Source: Manis javanica (lineage: Eukaryota > Chordata > Mammalia > Pholidota > Manidae). Taken from it: a DNA stretch of 64,000 nt. The stretch spans positions 23,951,343-24,015,342 of the forward strand of contig NC_133156.1 of NCBI RefSeq assembly GCF_040802235.1, written 5' to 3'. Shown piece by piece: positions 37,351-47,168 of this stretch. Numbering within the stretch: the first letter of the stretch is position 1; each line of letters begins with the position of its first letter. The notes under the pieces were generated by a model. It saw only the letters and a program-made list of their open reading frames with translations. It did no database searches and was not told the origin of the DNA. The translations under genes and the position numbers were made by a program.

Positions 37351-37920
37351 GCAGGCATGCCGCTCGGGCGGTGGGCATGGGCCTGGCTGAGGGCGCCACG
37401 GAGCAGAGGCAGGTGGCGGCGAGGGGCGGGCACACCGGACGCGGGGAGCTGTCAGCGGCCGCTCTCGCAGGGCCGCCGCGCTGGCTGTACACTTTGCACC
37501 GTATGAAGGCTTTGAGGGAACTTCGGCCGCGGCAGTGGCGGTGGAGGCGGCGGCGGGCAGCCGCTTCCTGTGGAGGGAGGAGCGTTCGTCTGAGCGAGGC
37601 CAGGCAGGAGGCCTACCCTCGAGCGCCTCCCGAGCCCGCGCCCGCACCTGCTGGTCCCCAGCCCGGCGGTTCCTCGCGGTCGCCCAGGAGGTGGGCCACG
37701 GTGGCTGTGGCTCGGTAACGAAGCGGCATCAGGGTACCGGGGATGGCTGGGCCGCCGCGCAGGCGCCTTGGGAAAATAACCCCGGGGTCACCGTGGCGCG
37801 CTGCCTGATGGGGGCGGCCAGGGAAGCCCTGCTAACCCAACCGGGAGAGCGCAGCAGCTTGCAGGGACCGGCGGGACGCCCGCCAGGAGCTCACCCTGCT
37901 GTAACCCTCACATCTCTGAT
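37351..37920. promoter_or_regulatory. CpG-rich block, copy 2 (promoter-like)
   Basis: About 570 bp, GC- and CpG-rich, homologous along its length to 2577-3232 but with substitutions and several deletions. GC boxes (gggcgg) persist. At its left edge the minus strand reads TTGTAAGT, a consensus splice donor, in both copies. Predicted open frames differ between copies, arguing against a conserved protein. Confidence 0.6.
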
Positions 37921-38312
37921 TTTTTTTTTCAGGGTCTCATTATTATCTAGTCAGGAATACACGGGTTTTATTTTCAGTATCATTAATCAACAATTATATG
38001 AGCAATATTATGGTTAGTAGACTCCCCAGATCATCAAGTCCCCCACCTACCACATACCCTATTAGAGTCACCGTCCATCAGCATAGTAAGATACTAAAGA
38101 ATCAGTACTTGAATTCTCTGGTGGAACCCCTCCCACATTATGTGAGCAAATCATAATGCCCCATTTGCACCCTTCTCCTTCCCTTCCCAACCAGACTTCC
38201 TAGTCCTTTACCTTTGGTAAACTGGTGATGGGGGGAGTCTAGTAAACATAATGTTACCCATGTAATTGGAGATTAATGATAAACACATAATTAAATAACT
38301 AAATAATTGATA

Positions 38313-38955
38313 GAATGCAGCAGCCCAGTTTAAAAAAGACATGTGCACCTCTATGTCTATCACAGCACTATTCACAATAGCTAAGCTAAGTGTCCATCAG
38401 AAGATAAGCAGTGGAATATTATTCGGCCACATGAAGAAAAGAAATCCTACCATTTGAAACAACATGGATGGTGCTAAAGTGTATCATACTGTGAAATAAG
38501 CCAGGCTGTGAAAGACAAGTATCAAATGATTTCAACAACCTCTGTTGAAGGAGAGCCAAGATAAACTGAATGAACAAAACAGCACCAGATTCACAGAACC
38601 CAAGAATAGACTAGCAGTTACCAAAGGGAAAGGGACTGGGGTGGATAGTTCAGAATGGAGGGATAATGGGAGAGGGAAAGAAAACGTGCATTGTGATTAG
38701 CACACATAATGTGGGAGGGAGGGGGTCACAGGGAGGGCTGTACAACACAGAGAAGACAAGTAGTGATTCTACAGTATCTTAACTATGCTCATGGACAGTG
38801 ACTGCAATGGGCTATCTGGGGGTATCTTCTTGATGGGGGGAGTCTAGTAAACATAATGTTACTCATGTAGTTTTAGACTAATGAGAAATAAAGAAAGAAT
38901 AAATAAGTACATAAATGAATACATATATACATACATACATAAAAAACAAATAATA
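38313..38955 (+). mobile_element. L1 3'-end monomer 1 of composite copy 2
   Basis: Begins gaatgcagcagcccagttt, includes the gacatgtgcacc variant and the short agataagcagtgg form with the about-30-bp loss, continues through acatggatggtgctaaag and the 3'UTR, and ends in a tail of ataaataag/atacatac units. Confidence 0.75.
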
Positions 38956-39550
38956 GAATGAAGCAGCCCATTTTATAAAAGACATGTGCACCCCTATGTT
39001 TATTACAGCACTATTCACAATAGCCAAGCTAAGTGTCCATCAGCAGATGAACAGTGCAATATTATTAGGCCATATGAAGAAAACAAATCCTACCATTTGC
39101 AACAACATGGATGGAGCAAGAGGGTATTATGCTCAGTGAAATAAACCAGGCAGAGAAAGACAAGTATCAAATGATTTCACTAACCTGTGGAGAAGGATAA
39201 CCAAGACAAACTAAATGAGCAAAACAGCACCAAATTCACAGAATCGAAGAATGGACTAACATTTACCAAAGGGAAAGGGACTATGGTGAATAGTTGGGAG
39301 TGGAGGGATAGGGGAAGAGGGAAAGAAAGCACGCATTGCAATTAGCATGTATAATGTGGGAGGGGGTTCACAGGGAGGGCTGTACAACACAGAAAAGATA
39401 AGTAAGTTATTCTACAGTATCTTACTATGCTCATGGACAGTGAGTGCAATAGATTAGCTTGGGGCATCTTCGTGATGGGGGTAGTTTAGTAAACATAATG
39501 TTAATCATCTAATTGTATATTAATGACAGAAAGATAGATAGATAGACAAG
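38956..39550 (+). mobile_element. L1 3'-end monomer 2 of composite copy 2
   Basis: Tandem repeat of the preceding monomer with the same start (gaatgaagcagccca) and the same diagnostic agatgaacagtgca form. It ends in an (AGAT)n-rich tail near 39535-39550. Confidence 0.75.
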
Positions 39551-40389
39551 ATACTTAATGGCAAGTATTAAAATTAAGAACTGAACACTAATGAAATATT
39601 ATTGTTTAGTCTACAGATGTTCAGATTTGCTTAAGTGTCCCAACAATGCCCCTTTTAGCAAAAGAAAACATGTTTTTTTCCTGGCCGGGGATCAGTTGTT
39701 TCCATTCATCTGGAAGAGTACCTCAGTCTGTCTTTGTCTTTAGTGACTGACAATTTTGAGGAGTGCAAGCCAGTAATTTTGTAGACTGTCCCTCAGTATG
39801 TGTTTGTCTGATGTGGGTTCAAGAGGAAATTCCAGCTGTGTGAATATTGGTCATGATGGTACTTCGCAATTGGTTAGTGTTTTTAGTACCTTTTCATGAG
39901 GCACACGCAGCCTGTCTAATTTGCAGGAGGTGCTTCTTTTCACCATAGGATAGTGTGTGCCATGGTTTCCCACCACAACGTTAATATTTCGCTCTTTGAA
40001 ATAGTACCTGTTGGGAGATACTTGGAGACCAAGTAATGTAAAGTTGATTCCAGGGTACTTGCTCCCCCTAGTATTGCCAAGGTTACAATGACAGTGGCAG
40101 ACAGCATGTCAGCTCTGGTGGCTGTTTCCCAGGACCAATTTCTGTCTTCCCCCTAGATTGTATGCCTTGTATTAGCACAATGCCTGGCACACAGTAAATG
40201 GCAGTTTCTTACCTGATTCATTTCTTTTATGTCAGCAATTAGAATGTGTATTGTAATTATCTGCCTATATGTCTTTCCCATAGACTGTGAGCTTGTTGAG
40301 AGTAGTCATCATGGCTTATTGCTTTTCTGTCCCCAGTGTCTGTCACATATTATTAGGTGCTTGAAAATTACATGTTTAAATTAGTGGCA
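39551..40389. other. Upstream region of the THOC2-like CpG island
   Basis: Non-coding sequence between the composite element and the CpG island. An ancient repeat-like part lies at about 39630-40080 (gtagactgtccctcagtatg, gttgggagatacttggaga; L1M/HAL1-like, class uncertain), and an L2 3' end at 40150-40375 (tagactgtgagcttgttgag). No exon was recognised. Confidence 0.5.
40240..40375 (+). mobile_element. L2 3' end
   Basis: ttatctgcctatatgtcttt, agactgtgagcttgttgaga, tctgtccccagtgtctgtca: classic order of the L2 3' end, sense. Confidence 0.65.
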
Positions 40390-40940
40390 TGCAGCAGACG
40401 CTAGGAGAGAAGGTAAGGGCTACAAGTCAATCAGCAGACTGCACTTTCCCTGCTCTAAGCGGATGTGACGGCAAGGGTAGCGGAAGACGCGGCCGGCGCA
40501 GACCGCGTGGAAACCCACACATCTCAGCCTCCGCGCTGGCGGTTGGGCCTCAGAATTCCGCGGGTGGGGAGGATAGTGGTACGGGACACCGAAAACCGAT
40601 TTCTGTGCTCCCGGCATTCCACGTAGACGGTGCTTACCTTTGACCCTTCTCTCCCTTCCTACAAATCCGGGCTTCTGCTGCTACTAGTCTCGGGAAGATG
40701 GTGGCTGCTGCTGTCGTGCTGCCTGTCGAGTGGATAAAGAACTGGGAGTGTCCAGGTTGGAGGCGGGCGCGGGCTGGGGCGTCAACTACGCTCTCACCTC
40801 TGCTGAGAGGTTGGGAGAGGGGTGGCAGTGCTCCTTCCCCCATGGCGCAACGGGCGGGGATGGTTGTATTGGAGTTTCGAACTCGGAGAGGGGCGGTGCT
40901 GGTCACCGCCGCTGACCTCCTTCCTTCCCTGGTCTCCTGA
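40390..40940 (+). promoter_or_regulatory. CpG island / TATA-less promoter of the THOC2-like gene
   Basis: CpG-dense sequence begins near 40440 (gatgtgacggcaagg, gacgcggccggcgcagac) and surrounds the ATG at 40698. No TATA box precedes it, as usual for housekeeping CpG promoters. Downstream it is cut at 40938 by an antisense LTR. The transcription start is not fixed by the sequence; a position around 40640-40690 is plausible. Confidence 0.65.
40698..40747 (+). CDS. THOC2: THOC2-like gene, coding exon 1 (partial gene)
   Basis: The ATG at 40698 sits in a good context (gggaagATGG). The first 17 residues read MVAAAVVLPVEWIKNWE, which I recognise as the N-terminus of THO complex subunit 2, the large scaffold of the THO/TREX complex that couples nuclear transcription to mRNA export. 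Compared with human THOC2 from memory, residues 2, 8 and 10 differ (Ala to Val, Val to Leu, Ala to Val). The exon end is uncertain. A donor after TGGGA (gtgtcc) would join in frame to exon 2 but is weak; CAG|gttgga at 40755/40756 is stronger but would put exon 2 out of frame. The usual KSGRGEF stretch is absent. This could be THOC2 itself, a gametolog or a duplicate. Confidence 0.7.
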
Positions 40941-41350
40941 ACTCCCCATAAAAGGCTTTTCCCGCGACCCCCGAGGTGGCGGACAGAAGAGACAGCAGGC
41001 ACAGGTCTCACAACAGGGTTTATTATCTGCAAAGACAAAAGTGGCTGCCTCAGAGCTGAAATGAGAGCAGCAGCTAGCGTGGGGGCTCCCTGGCCTATAT
41101 ACTCTCTTGAGGAGAGGAAGTTGGTCAGGTGTTTTCTGAGAAGCGTTGCCTTACAGGGAAATGGAAACAAGTTTGTTGGGGCTGTTTTTCTTGGCAGGTG
41201 GCTCTCAGATGTGGGTGTTCTCATTCATTACATTCCCACGTTTTGTTTATGGTATTCTGAGAGGGAGTATTGGTACTGGCAAAAATGGTCGGCGATCGTC
41301 TTTTCTTAGCTACTTCTTGCGGGTTTAGGACGGAGGTTCTCTGCTGGTGT
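40938..41350 (-). mobile_element. 3' LTR of an antisense class I endogenous retrovirus
   Basis: On the minus strand there is a TATA box (gagtatataggcc, 41093-41105), an AATAAA signal (41019-41024 as tttatt) and a U5-like end with ccacctcgggggtcgcggg, finishing GGAGTTCA at 40938. The 5' edge of U3 is uncertain (about 41240-41350). The env remnant ends just upstream at about 41490. If active, transcription would run leftwards over the THOC2-like exon 1 in antisense. Confidence 0.7.
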
Positions 41351-41489
41351 AAAGTTCTCTGCTGGTATGGAAAAGAAGAAAAGAGAAGAGAAGGGATGGT
41401 GTGTAAGTCTGCACTCGAAGGTCTCTCAGCAATTGGAGGTGGTGCCCGTGTCTGAGTCTCTGTGCATCTGGTCTTCTTGAGTATTTAAC

Positions 41490-42649
41490 CGTTAGTAGTC
41501 TTGGGTCAGCATTTGGTTGATGGTTTGATTGGTGATTTTAGAGATTTGAGTAAGGAGTAAGGCTCGGAGGCAGTTGAGGAAGCAGGGGGCTAGTAGGAGT
41601 AGGGCACAAACAGCTAGTAGGGGTGAGAGAAGAGGTGAGAGAAGATTTAGAAAATGGTCAGGAAGGGGCCATGTGGGGCTGCTATTGGGATTTCTTCTCT
41701 TATTAAGGAGTTCTTTTGAGAGGTTAGTTAGCCGCTAGATATTGTATTCAATTTTACCTGATTGGTTAACATAGTAGCAGCACTCTTCTTGTAAGAAGAG
41801 GCATGTTCCGTCTTTTTCCGCAGTTAGGAGATCTAAGGCCCTCCTATTCTGTAGGGTAACTTCTGCTAGAGAGGAAAGTTGGAGTTGGAGACTGAATGGA
41901 TTGAGCAGTGACTTCTACAGTAGTTGCTAGCTTGTTGGTGAGGTCGAAGAGGTCTTGAGTGAAACGGTGGGAGGATAATAATGAGTGGGATAGACTCCCT
42001 GATGGTAGCCCAGCAGCTGTCATAGCTGTGATGAGGCTCGCCCCGACTAATCAGACTCGGTGTCTGTGTGGGAGTGCTGCACGGATTTTGTGATGATAAT
42101 TTTCCCTCTCCCGTCTGGGGGATTGATGTTGTGGAGGCCTACTGCTGCGATTCGGTCTGAGTGTCAGGATGTGGAGTTGTTAATGGTGAAGGTGACATTG
42201 GGTTTATTATTAGATGACACAGGCGGGTGGGATTTATTCCCCATGCTCCAGTTTGTTTTACAGTGGGGTAGGAGTAGTGCTATTTACAGCTCCACGAGGG
42301 GCACCCCACCCACCCGTTGGGATCACTTCTGCAGAGATACTTGGCAAAGATGTTGTGGGCAGAAAGAGGACAGCTATGGTCTATGCAGGTTTTCGAGGTC
42401 ATTAAAGGTTAGGAAGATAGATGGGATGTGTGAGAGAGCACATGAGGAGGAATTTAAGATTTTACTATTTTCTACATCGTGAAGTTTCCAGACGTCAAAG
42501 GTGTACTGGCCAGGGGGAGAAGTACAGTTTTTTGGGAGGGATGTGTGAATGAGAAGAGAGAGAAGGAGGGATGAGATTAGGCTAGATGGCATCTTTCTTT
42601 CAGGATAGGAGGACGCACGAGAGTGTTTATTCTTCAACGATGGGTGCAC
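41490..42649 (-). pseudogene. Endogenous retroviral env remnant
   Basis: The minus-strand piece at 42374-42649 holds a hydrophobic signal-peptide-like segment and the start of a surface-subunit-like sequence. Further down, at about 41805-41850, lies an immunosuppressive-domain-like segment ([10 protein letters not shown]), followed at 41777-41803 by the CX6CC motif that links surface and transmembrane subunits in gamma-type envelopes. A hydrophobic membrane span follows at about 41560-41640, then a short tail ending near 41490. Between these parts the frame is broken by stops and indels, so no envelope protein can be made. Confidence 0.7.
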
Positions 42650-42866
42650 GAGGAGTGGAGTGGATCTTCTTGGGTTTGAGGGTCAACGGTCCAGTAAAGG
42701 TCATTGAATGATGGTCTATGGGATGAGAGTGGGGAGGAGAGGAGTGGTAATGTTTGACACGAGAGTTATGGAGACAGTATGGAAAGTTGGCTAACTTTAC
42801 TGCTGTGGGGGTTGTGAGTATGGCTTGGTAGGAGCCCTGCCATTTGGGGGTTGGGGGTTATGTTTT

Positions 42867-44460
42867 TTATGAGGAGAGGTGATAAAAACTCTGTCGCCTA
42901 TGTGATAGGTGTTCATGGAATGCTGCACTGGGGCAGGAGTGAGAAAGTTGGCATGAGAGCAAAGGAGGTTTCTTATAAGTTGGAGAAGAGGTGTCATGTA
43001 GGCGGGGGGCAGTTGAGGGGGGCTGGAAGGATTCCTGGAGGAAGACTGGCCTTATGTATAGGAGCTGGAAGGGAAATAGGAGGGTGGGTTTTTTTGGTAA
43101 GCTACATAATCTCAAGAGTGCGAGAGGAAGGAGGTGAATCCAGTCTAGGTGAAGTTCGAGGGATAGTTTGGTGAGTATACTCTTTAGAGTCCTGTTCGTT
43201 CTTTCTACTTTTCCTGAGGATTGGGGGTGATATGGGATGTGGAAATGCCAGGGAATGCCAAGTGATTGGACTAGGGGTTGGGTAATTTCAGAAACGAATT
43301 CTGGGCTATTATCTGATTGTATGAATGTGGGAATGCCGCAATGACGGATGATGTCACTGAGGAGGAGTTTGGAGGCAGTAGAGGCTTTCTTGCTGGTAGT
43401 GGGGAAGGCTTCAACCCATCCGGTAAATGTGTCTACTAGGACTAGGAGGTATTTGTGTTTTCTATCGAGGGCATGTGAGTAAAAACAATTTGCCAATCGG
43501 GGCCTGGCAGATGCCCTCAGGCTTGGTGGGAGGGAAAAGTGGGTTTGTGAGATGAGGTACTAGGACTGGTTTTTAGCAAACTTCACATGATGAGGCGAGA
43601 TGCTGTAGGAATTTGATATTGTTCGGTGAGAGGGGGATGAAAGGTTTCACGTACTGCTGAAGCATGTGTGCGTCTGCATGAAATAGTTTATGTAAGTAGG
43701 TAAAAAGGGATTGAGGCATAGGGGATGAAGAGGGGTATTTTGGGGAGTGGTGAAGAGGAGTTTTGCTGCTGTTAGGGTTGCCTTTTTTGTTGCTTCATCA
43801 GCTTGGTTATTACCCAGAGATGGTGGATTGGTCTGTTTGGTGTGCTTTGCAATGGACTAGGCCTATAGCCTTTGGGAGCTGTGATGCTTTGAGAAGTGTG
43901 GTGATGTGAGGGTGGTTTGTGATTGAGGTCCCTTTTGTGGTAAGGAGGCCCCTCTCTTTCCAGATGGCTGCATGGGAGAGAAAAATGTGGAAGTCATACT
44001 TGGAGTCAGTGTAGATTGTAAGAGAAGAATTACTGGCAGGAGTAAAGGCTCTAGTTATAGCAATACGTTTGGCTTGCTGGTTAGTGGTGTTGGAAGGAAG
44101 GGTTTGGGCCTCAGTAACTTCAGTGAGAGATACTACTGCATATCCTGCAATGCGGGTATGGTTATGTATAAAAGAGCTCCCGTCCGTGAACCAGGTATAA
44201 TGGGCTTGAGGGAGGGCTCCCTCCTGCAGATGTGCGGGGTGAGGGACTCACTTGCTTAGGTGTTACATACAAGAATGGGGAGTGTAAGGGGATGGGTGTT
44301 GTGCAGATAGAAGGTTGGCTAGATTGTGAGGGGGGAAGGTTGCAAAGGTAAGAGAGGGATCTTCAGTGAGGGATGTTTGAAGGGTTAGGATTCGGCAGGG
44401 GGGTAGCGTTTGAAATCCTCTGTAAGTGAGAAGTTCTATGAGGTGGTGTGGGGAACACAT
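42867..44460 (-). pseudogene. Endogenous retroviral pol remnant (RNase H + integrase)
   Basis: The minus-strand RNase H begins near 44200 with a TDGSS motif (44173-44196). Preceding sequence up to 44460 looks like the RT connection region. The integrase zinc-binding part (HxxxH then CEVC, about 43580-43620) is followed by the catalytic core. The first catalytic Asp of the DDE triad, expected in a QIDFT-like context, is Val here (codon at 43484-43486) and a frame change follows. The second Asp (SDNSPEF) and the Glu (SGKVERTNRTLK) remain in the open piece 42867-43496. A catalytically dead, frameshifted remnant. Confidence 0.8.
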
Positions 44461-45510
44461 ATGCGTGAAATCATTTGGTACTTGTCTTTCTCTGCCAGGC
44501 TTATTTCACTGAGCATAATGCCCTCTACCTCCATGCATGTTGTTGCAAATGGTACAATTTGTTTTATTCTTATGGCTGAATAATATTACATTGTGTATAT
44601 GTACCACATCTTCTTTATCCATTCATCTACTGATGGACACTTAGGTTGCTTCCATTTCTTGGCTATTGTAAATAGTGCTGCGATAAACATAGGGGTGCAT
44701 GTGTGTTTTTCAATCTGGGCTGCTGTTATTCTTAGGGTAAATTCCTAGAAGTGCAATTCCTGGGTCTAATGGTATTTCTATTTTGAGCTTTTTGAGGAAC
44801 CTCCATTGTGCTTTCCACAATGGTTGAACTAATTTACATTCCCACCAACAGTGTAGGAGGGTTCCCCTTTCTTCACAACCTCGCCAACATGTGTTGTTGT
44901 TTGTCTTTTGGATGGTAGCGATCCTTACTTGTGTGAGGTGATATCTCTTTGTGCTTTAAATTTGCATTTCTCTGATGACTAGCAATGTGGAGCATCTTTT
45001 CATGTGTCTGTTAGCCATCTGAATTTCTTCTTTGGAGAACTGTCTGTTCAGCTCCTGTGCCCATTTTTTAATTGGATTATTTGCTTTTTTGTTGAGGTGC
45101 ATGAGCTCTTTATATATTTTGGATGTCAACCCTTTATCGGATCTGTCATTTATGAATATATTCTCCCATACTGTAGGCTGCCTATTTGTTCTGTTGATGG
45201 TGTCCTTTGCTGTACAGAAGCTTTTCAGTTTGATGTAGTCCCACTTGTTCATTTTTGCTTTTGTTTCCCTTGCCCAGGGAGATAAGTTCATGAAGAAGTC
45301 ACTCATGTTTATGTCCAAGAGATTTTTGCCTATGATTTTTCCTAAGAGTTTTATGGTTTCATGACTTACATTCAGGTCTGATCCATTTCGAATTTACTTT
45401 TGTGTATGGGGTTAGACAATGGTCCGGTTTCATTCTCTTATATGTAGCTGTCCAGTTTTGCCAGCACCATCTGTTGAAGAGGCTGTCATTTCCCCATTGT
45501 ATGTCCATGA
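44461..45510 (-). mobile_element. Young L1 piece, antisense, lacking its 3' end
   Basis: Antisense L1 from within the 3'UTR (gtgaaatcatttggtacttg) into the ORF2 C-terminal domain. Minus-strand frame 44956-45318 includes [17 protein letters not shown]. It lacks the last few hundred bases and A-tail of L1 and abuts the ERV at 44460 and an older L1 at 45510, so it arose by deletion or recombination rather than as a simple insertion end. Confidence 0.8.
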
Positions 45511-46205
45511 CGAATAGGAGCATTCTTATTCAAGTATCTTGGTGTACACATTGTGTGTTTTGTTGGGTATATATTGAGGTGTACAATTACTGGGTTCTAG
45601 ATTGTGATTAACTTCAGCTCTGGTGGATACTGTCAAACTATTTGAAAATATACTCCCCTCAGCAGTGTATGACAGACAGTTTACTTTGCTTCACATCCTG
45701 GCTACCATTTAATATTGTCGGACTTGAAATTTTTGGTCAATATGATAAGTATGTAATGGTATTTTATTGGGGCTTATATTTTCATGGGCATCTTATTATA
45801 TGTTATTGGTCATTTAGATTTCTGGTTTCTTGTAAAAGGCCAATTTATATCTTTTCCCACTTTTTTATTGGATTGTTTTGCATTTCTTACATTGATCTGT
45901 AGTTTTTATGTAGTCTGTATTTGTGCCCTTTGTTGGTTACATTGTGTGTGGAAAATATGTTGTTATTCTTTGGCTAGCATTTCTGCTTTTATAATAGTGA
46001 CTTTGGAAGAACAAAAGTTACTCGTTTTAATGTGGCCCAGTTTATCAGTCTTTTGCAGTATGATTAGTACTCTTTTGTGTTTAGCAGTCTTTCCCCATTC
46101 CAACGTTAGTGAATTTAATCCTCTTATGATTTTCTGGAAACACATTATTTTGCTTTTCATTTTTAGGTTTTACCTGACTAGAATTGATTTCACATCTGCT
46201 GGGAA
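45511..46205 (-). mobile_element. Old L1 (L1M-type) fragment, antisense
   Basis: Antisense ORF2 C-terminal and 3' wording of an ancient L1 (cactttttattggattgtt, tggttacattgtgtgtgga, agtttgatgtggccc-like spacing near 46030). Strongly decayed; the 141-codon frame at 45784-46209 is a shadow of it. Confidence 0.65.
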
Positions 46206-46985
46206 GTAGGAGTGGCAATATATTGTCATTGATGTATATGTAGAAAATGCAGCCTCACACTGATAGTTGTTGGCAGAAGGAATTTTAATACCCTTTTGAG
46301 ATAATTGTAGATACCCTTATTTGATACCATGTTAAAATTTGTCTAGTGGTAGGTTCTTAATGGTTTGTTGTAATGCCAGATCCAAAACCACATCTGTGAA
46401 CTTTGTGTACTTTGTTAAATTTAAATGCATTTGTCTCTCTTCTACTGGGTGTCTTCTACCCATGCATTATTTTGCAACATCATTTATCAGTCCTTTGGAA
46501 AATACCGGTTCACTGAATGATGCAGGTCTTTCAAATACTGAAACAGTGCATTGTATTACATAAAAAAAACACATTGAACTAATCAGGAAAGTTGTTACCA
46601 TCTGCGAACAAATCCATGGCTGCAGAGACAAGTTTTCCAAAATTCTAATTTTTGTTTGAAACTTTACCTTCTATCATTAGCAACAAATACTCTCATTTGC
46701 TTTCCTTGAAGTTCTTTTTTGAGAAAATGTCTGTGAAAGACCCAAGTCTGAATAACCATAGTTTATCAGTTCTTTCTAGTAAAATTGGTATTCTGTGCAA
46801 GCAGCTAGTTCAGTTCACAATTCAAATATTGCATAAGTGATTTTCCTGGAGACAATAACAGTATTTTGGTGTGCAGCAGAAATGCTTTATGTTCTTTCCA
46901 TTTCATTACATAGAAATTAAAAATGTACTAAAAAAGACATTTTTAGGGCTGAAGATTTAACAAAATTAATAATGTTTACTGCATT
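46206..46985. other. Intronic sequence without recognised features
   Basis: AT-rich. No exon, RNA gene or repeat was recognised. Confidence 0.5.
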
Positions 46986-47000
46986 AAAGACATTTTCTTT

Positions 47001-47168
47001 TTTATTAAGGTATCATTTCTATACACTCTTATGAAGGTTTCACATGAAAAACAATGTGGTTGCTACACTCACCCATTTTATCGAGACCCCCACACCCCAT
47101 TGAAGTCGCTGTCCATCAGTGTAGTAAGATGCCACAGAGTCACTACTTGTCTTCTCTGTGCTACACTG
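47001..47168 (-). mobile_element. Short young L1 3' tail with 15-bp target duplication
   Basis: 168 bp of antisense L1 3'UTR (cactcttatgaaggtttcac, gtagtaagatgccacagag), flanked by the identical 15-mer aaagacattttcttt at 46986-47000 and 47169-47183. Extremely 5'-truncated, recent insertion. Confidence 0.92.

Larger units (their letters stand above)
37337..39550 (+). mobile_element. Composite element copy 2 (two 3' monomers)
   Basis: Same architecture as 2565-4137: CpG-rich block (37337-37920), T-rich linker (37921-37979), antisense L1 3'UTR piece (37980-38221), sense L1 3' tip (38222-38312), then two tandem sense monomers (38313-38955 and 38956-39550), ending in an (AGAT)n-like tail. The shared start is aaaacttacaactgcaggc here versus cttacaaatgcaggc in copy 1. 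The junctions between parts coincide in both copies. It lies about 0.85 kb upstream of the CpG island of the THOC2-like gene. Confidence 0.65.
40938..44460 (-). mobile_element. Truncated endogenous retrovirus, class I (gamma-like), antisense
   Basis: Order on the minus strand from 44460 downwards: end of RT/connection region, RNase H, integrase, env, 3' LTR. Gag, protease, most of RT and the 5' LTR are missing. The element ends at 44460 against an L1 piece. Class I assignment rests on the gamma-type integrase wording and on the CX6CC motif in the env transmembrane part. It lies in the first intron of the THOC2-like gene, opposite in orientation. All genes are broken; it is an old copy with no coding capacity. 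Confidence 0.8.

Noticed and set aside
37320-38017. Open frames of 132 and 160 codons in CpG block copy 2
   Set aside because: Overlapping frames in GC-rich sequence, not conserved in copy 1 and running into a T-run and L1 sequence.
36150-39550. Satellite-like (centromeric) array
   Set aside because: Only two to three monomers, each with its own AT-rich tail; better explained by L1-derived units.
40400-41064. Several open frames on both strands over the CpG island
   Set aside because: GC-rich shadows. Only the ATG at 40698 gives recognisable protein sequence.
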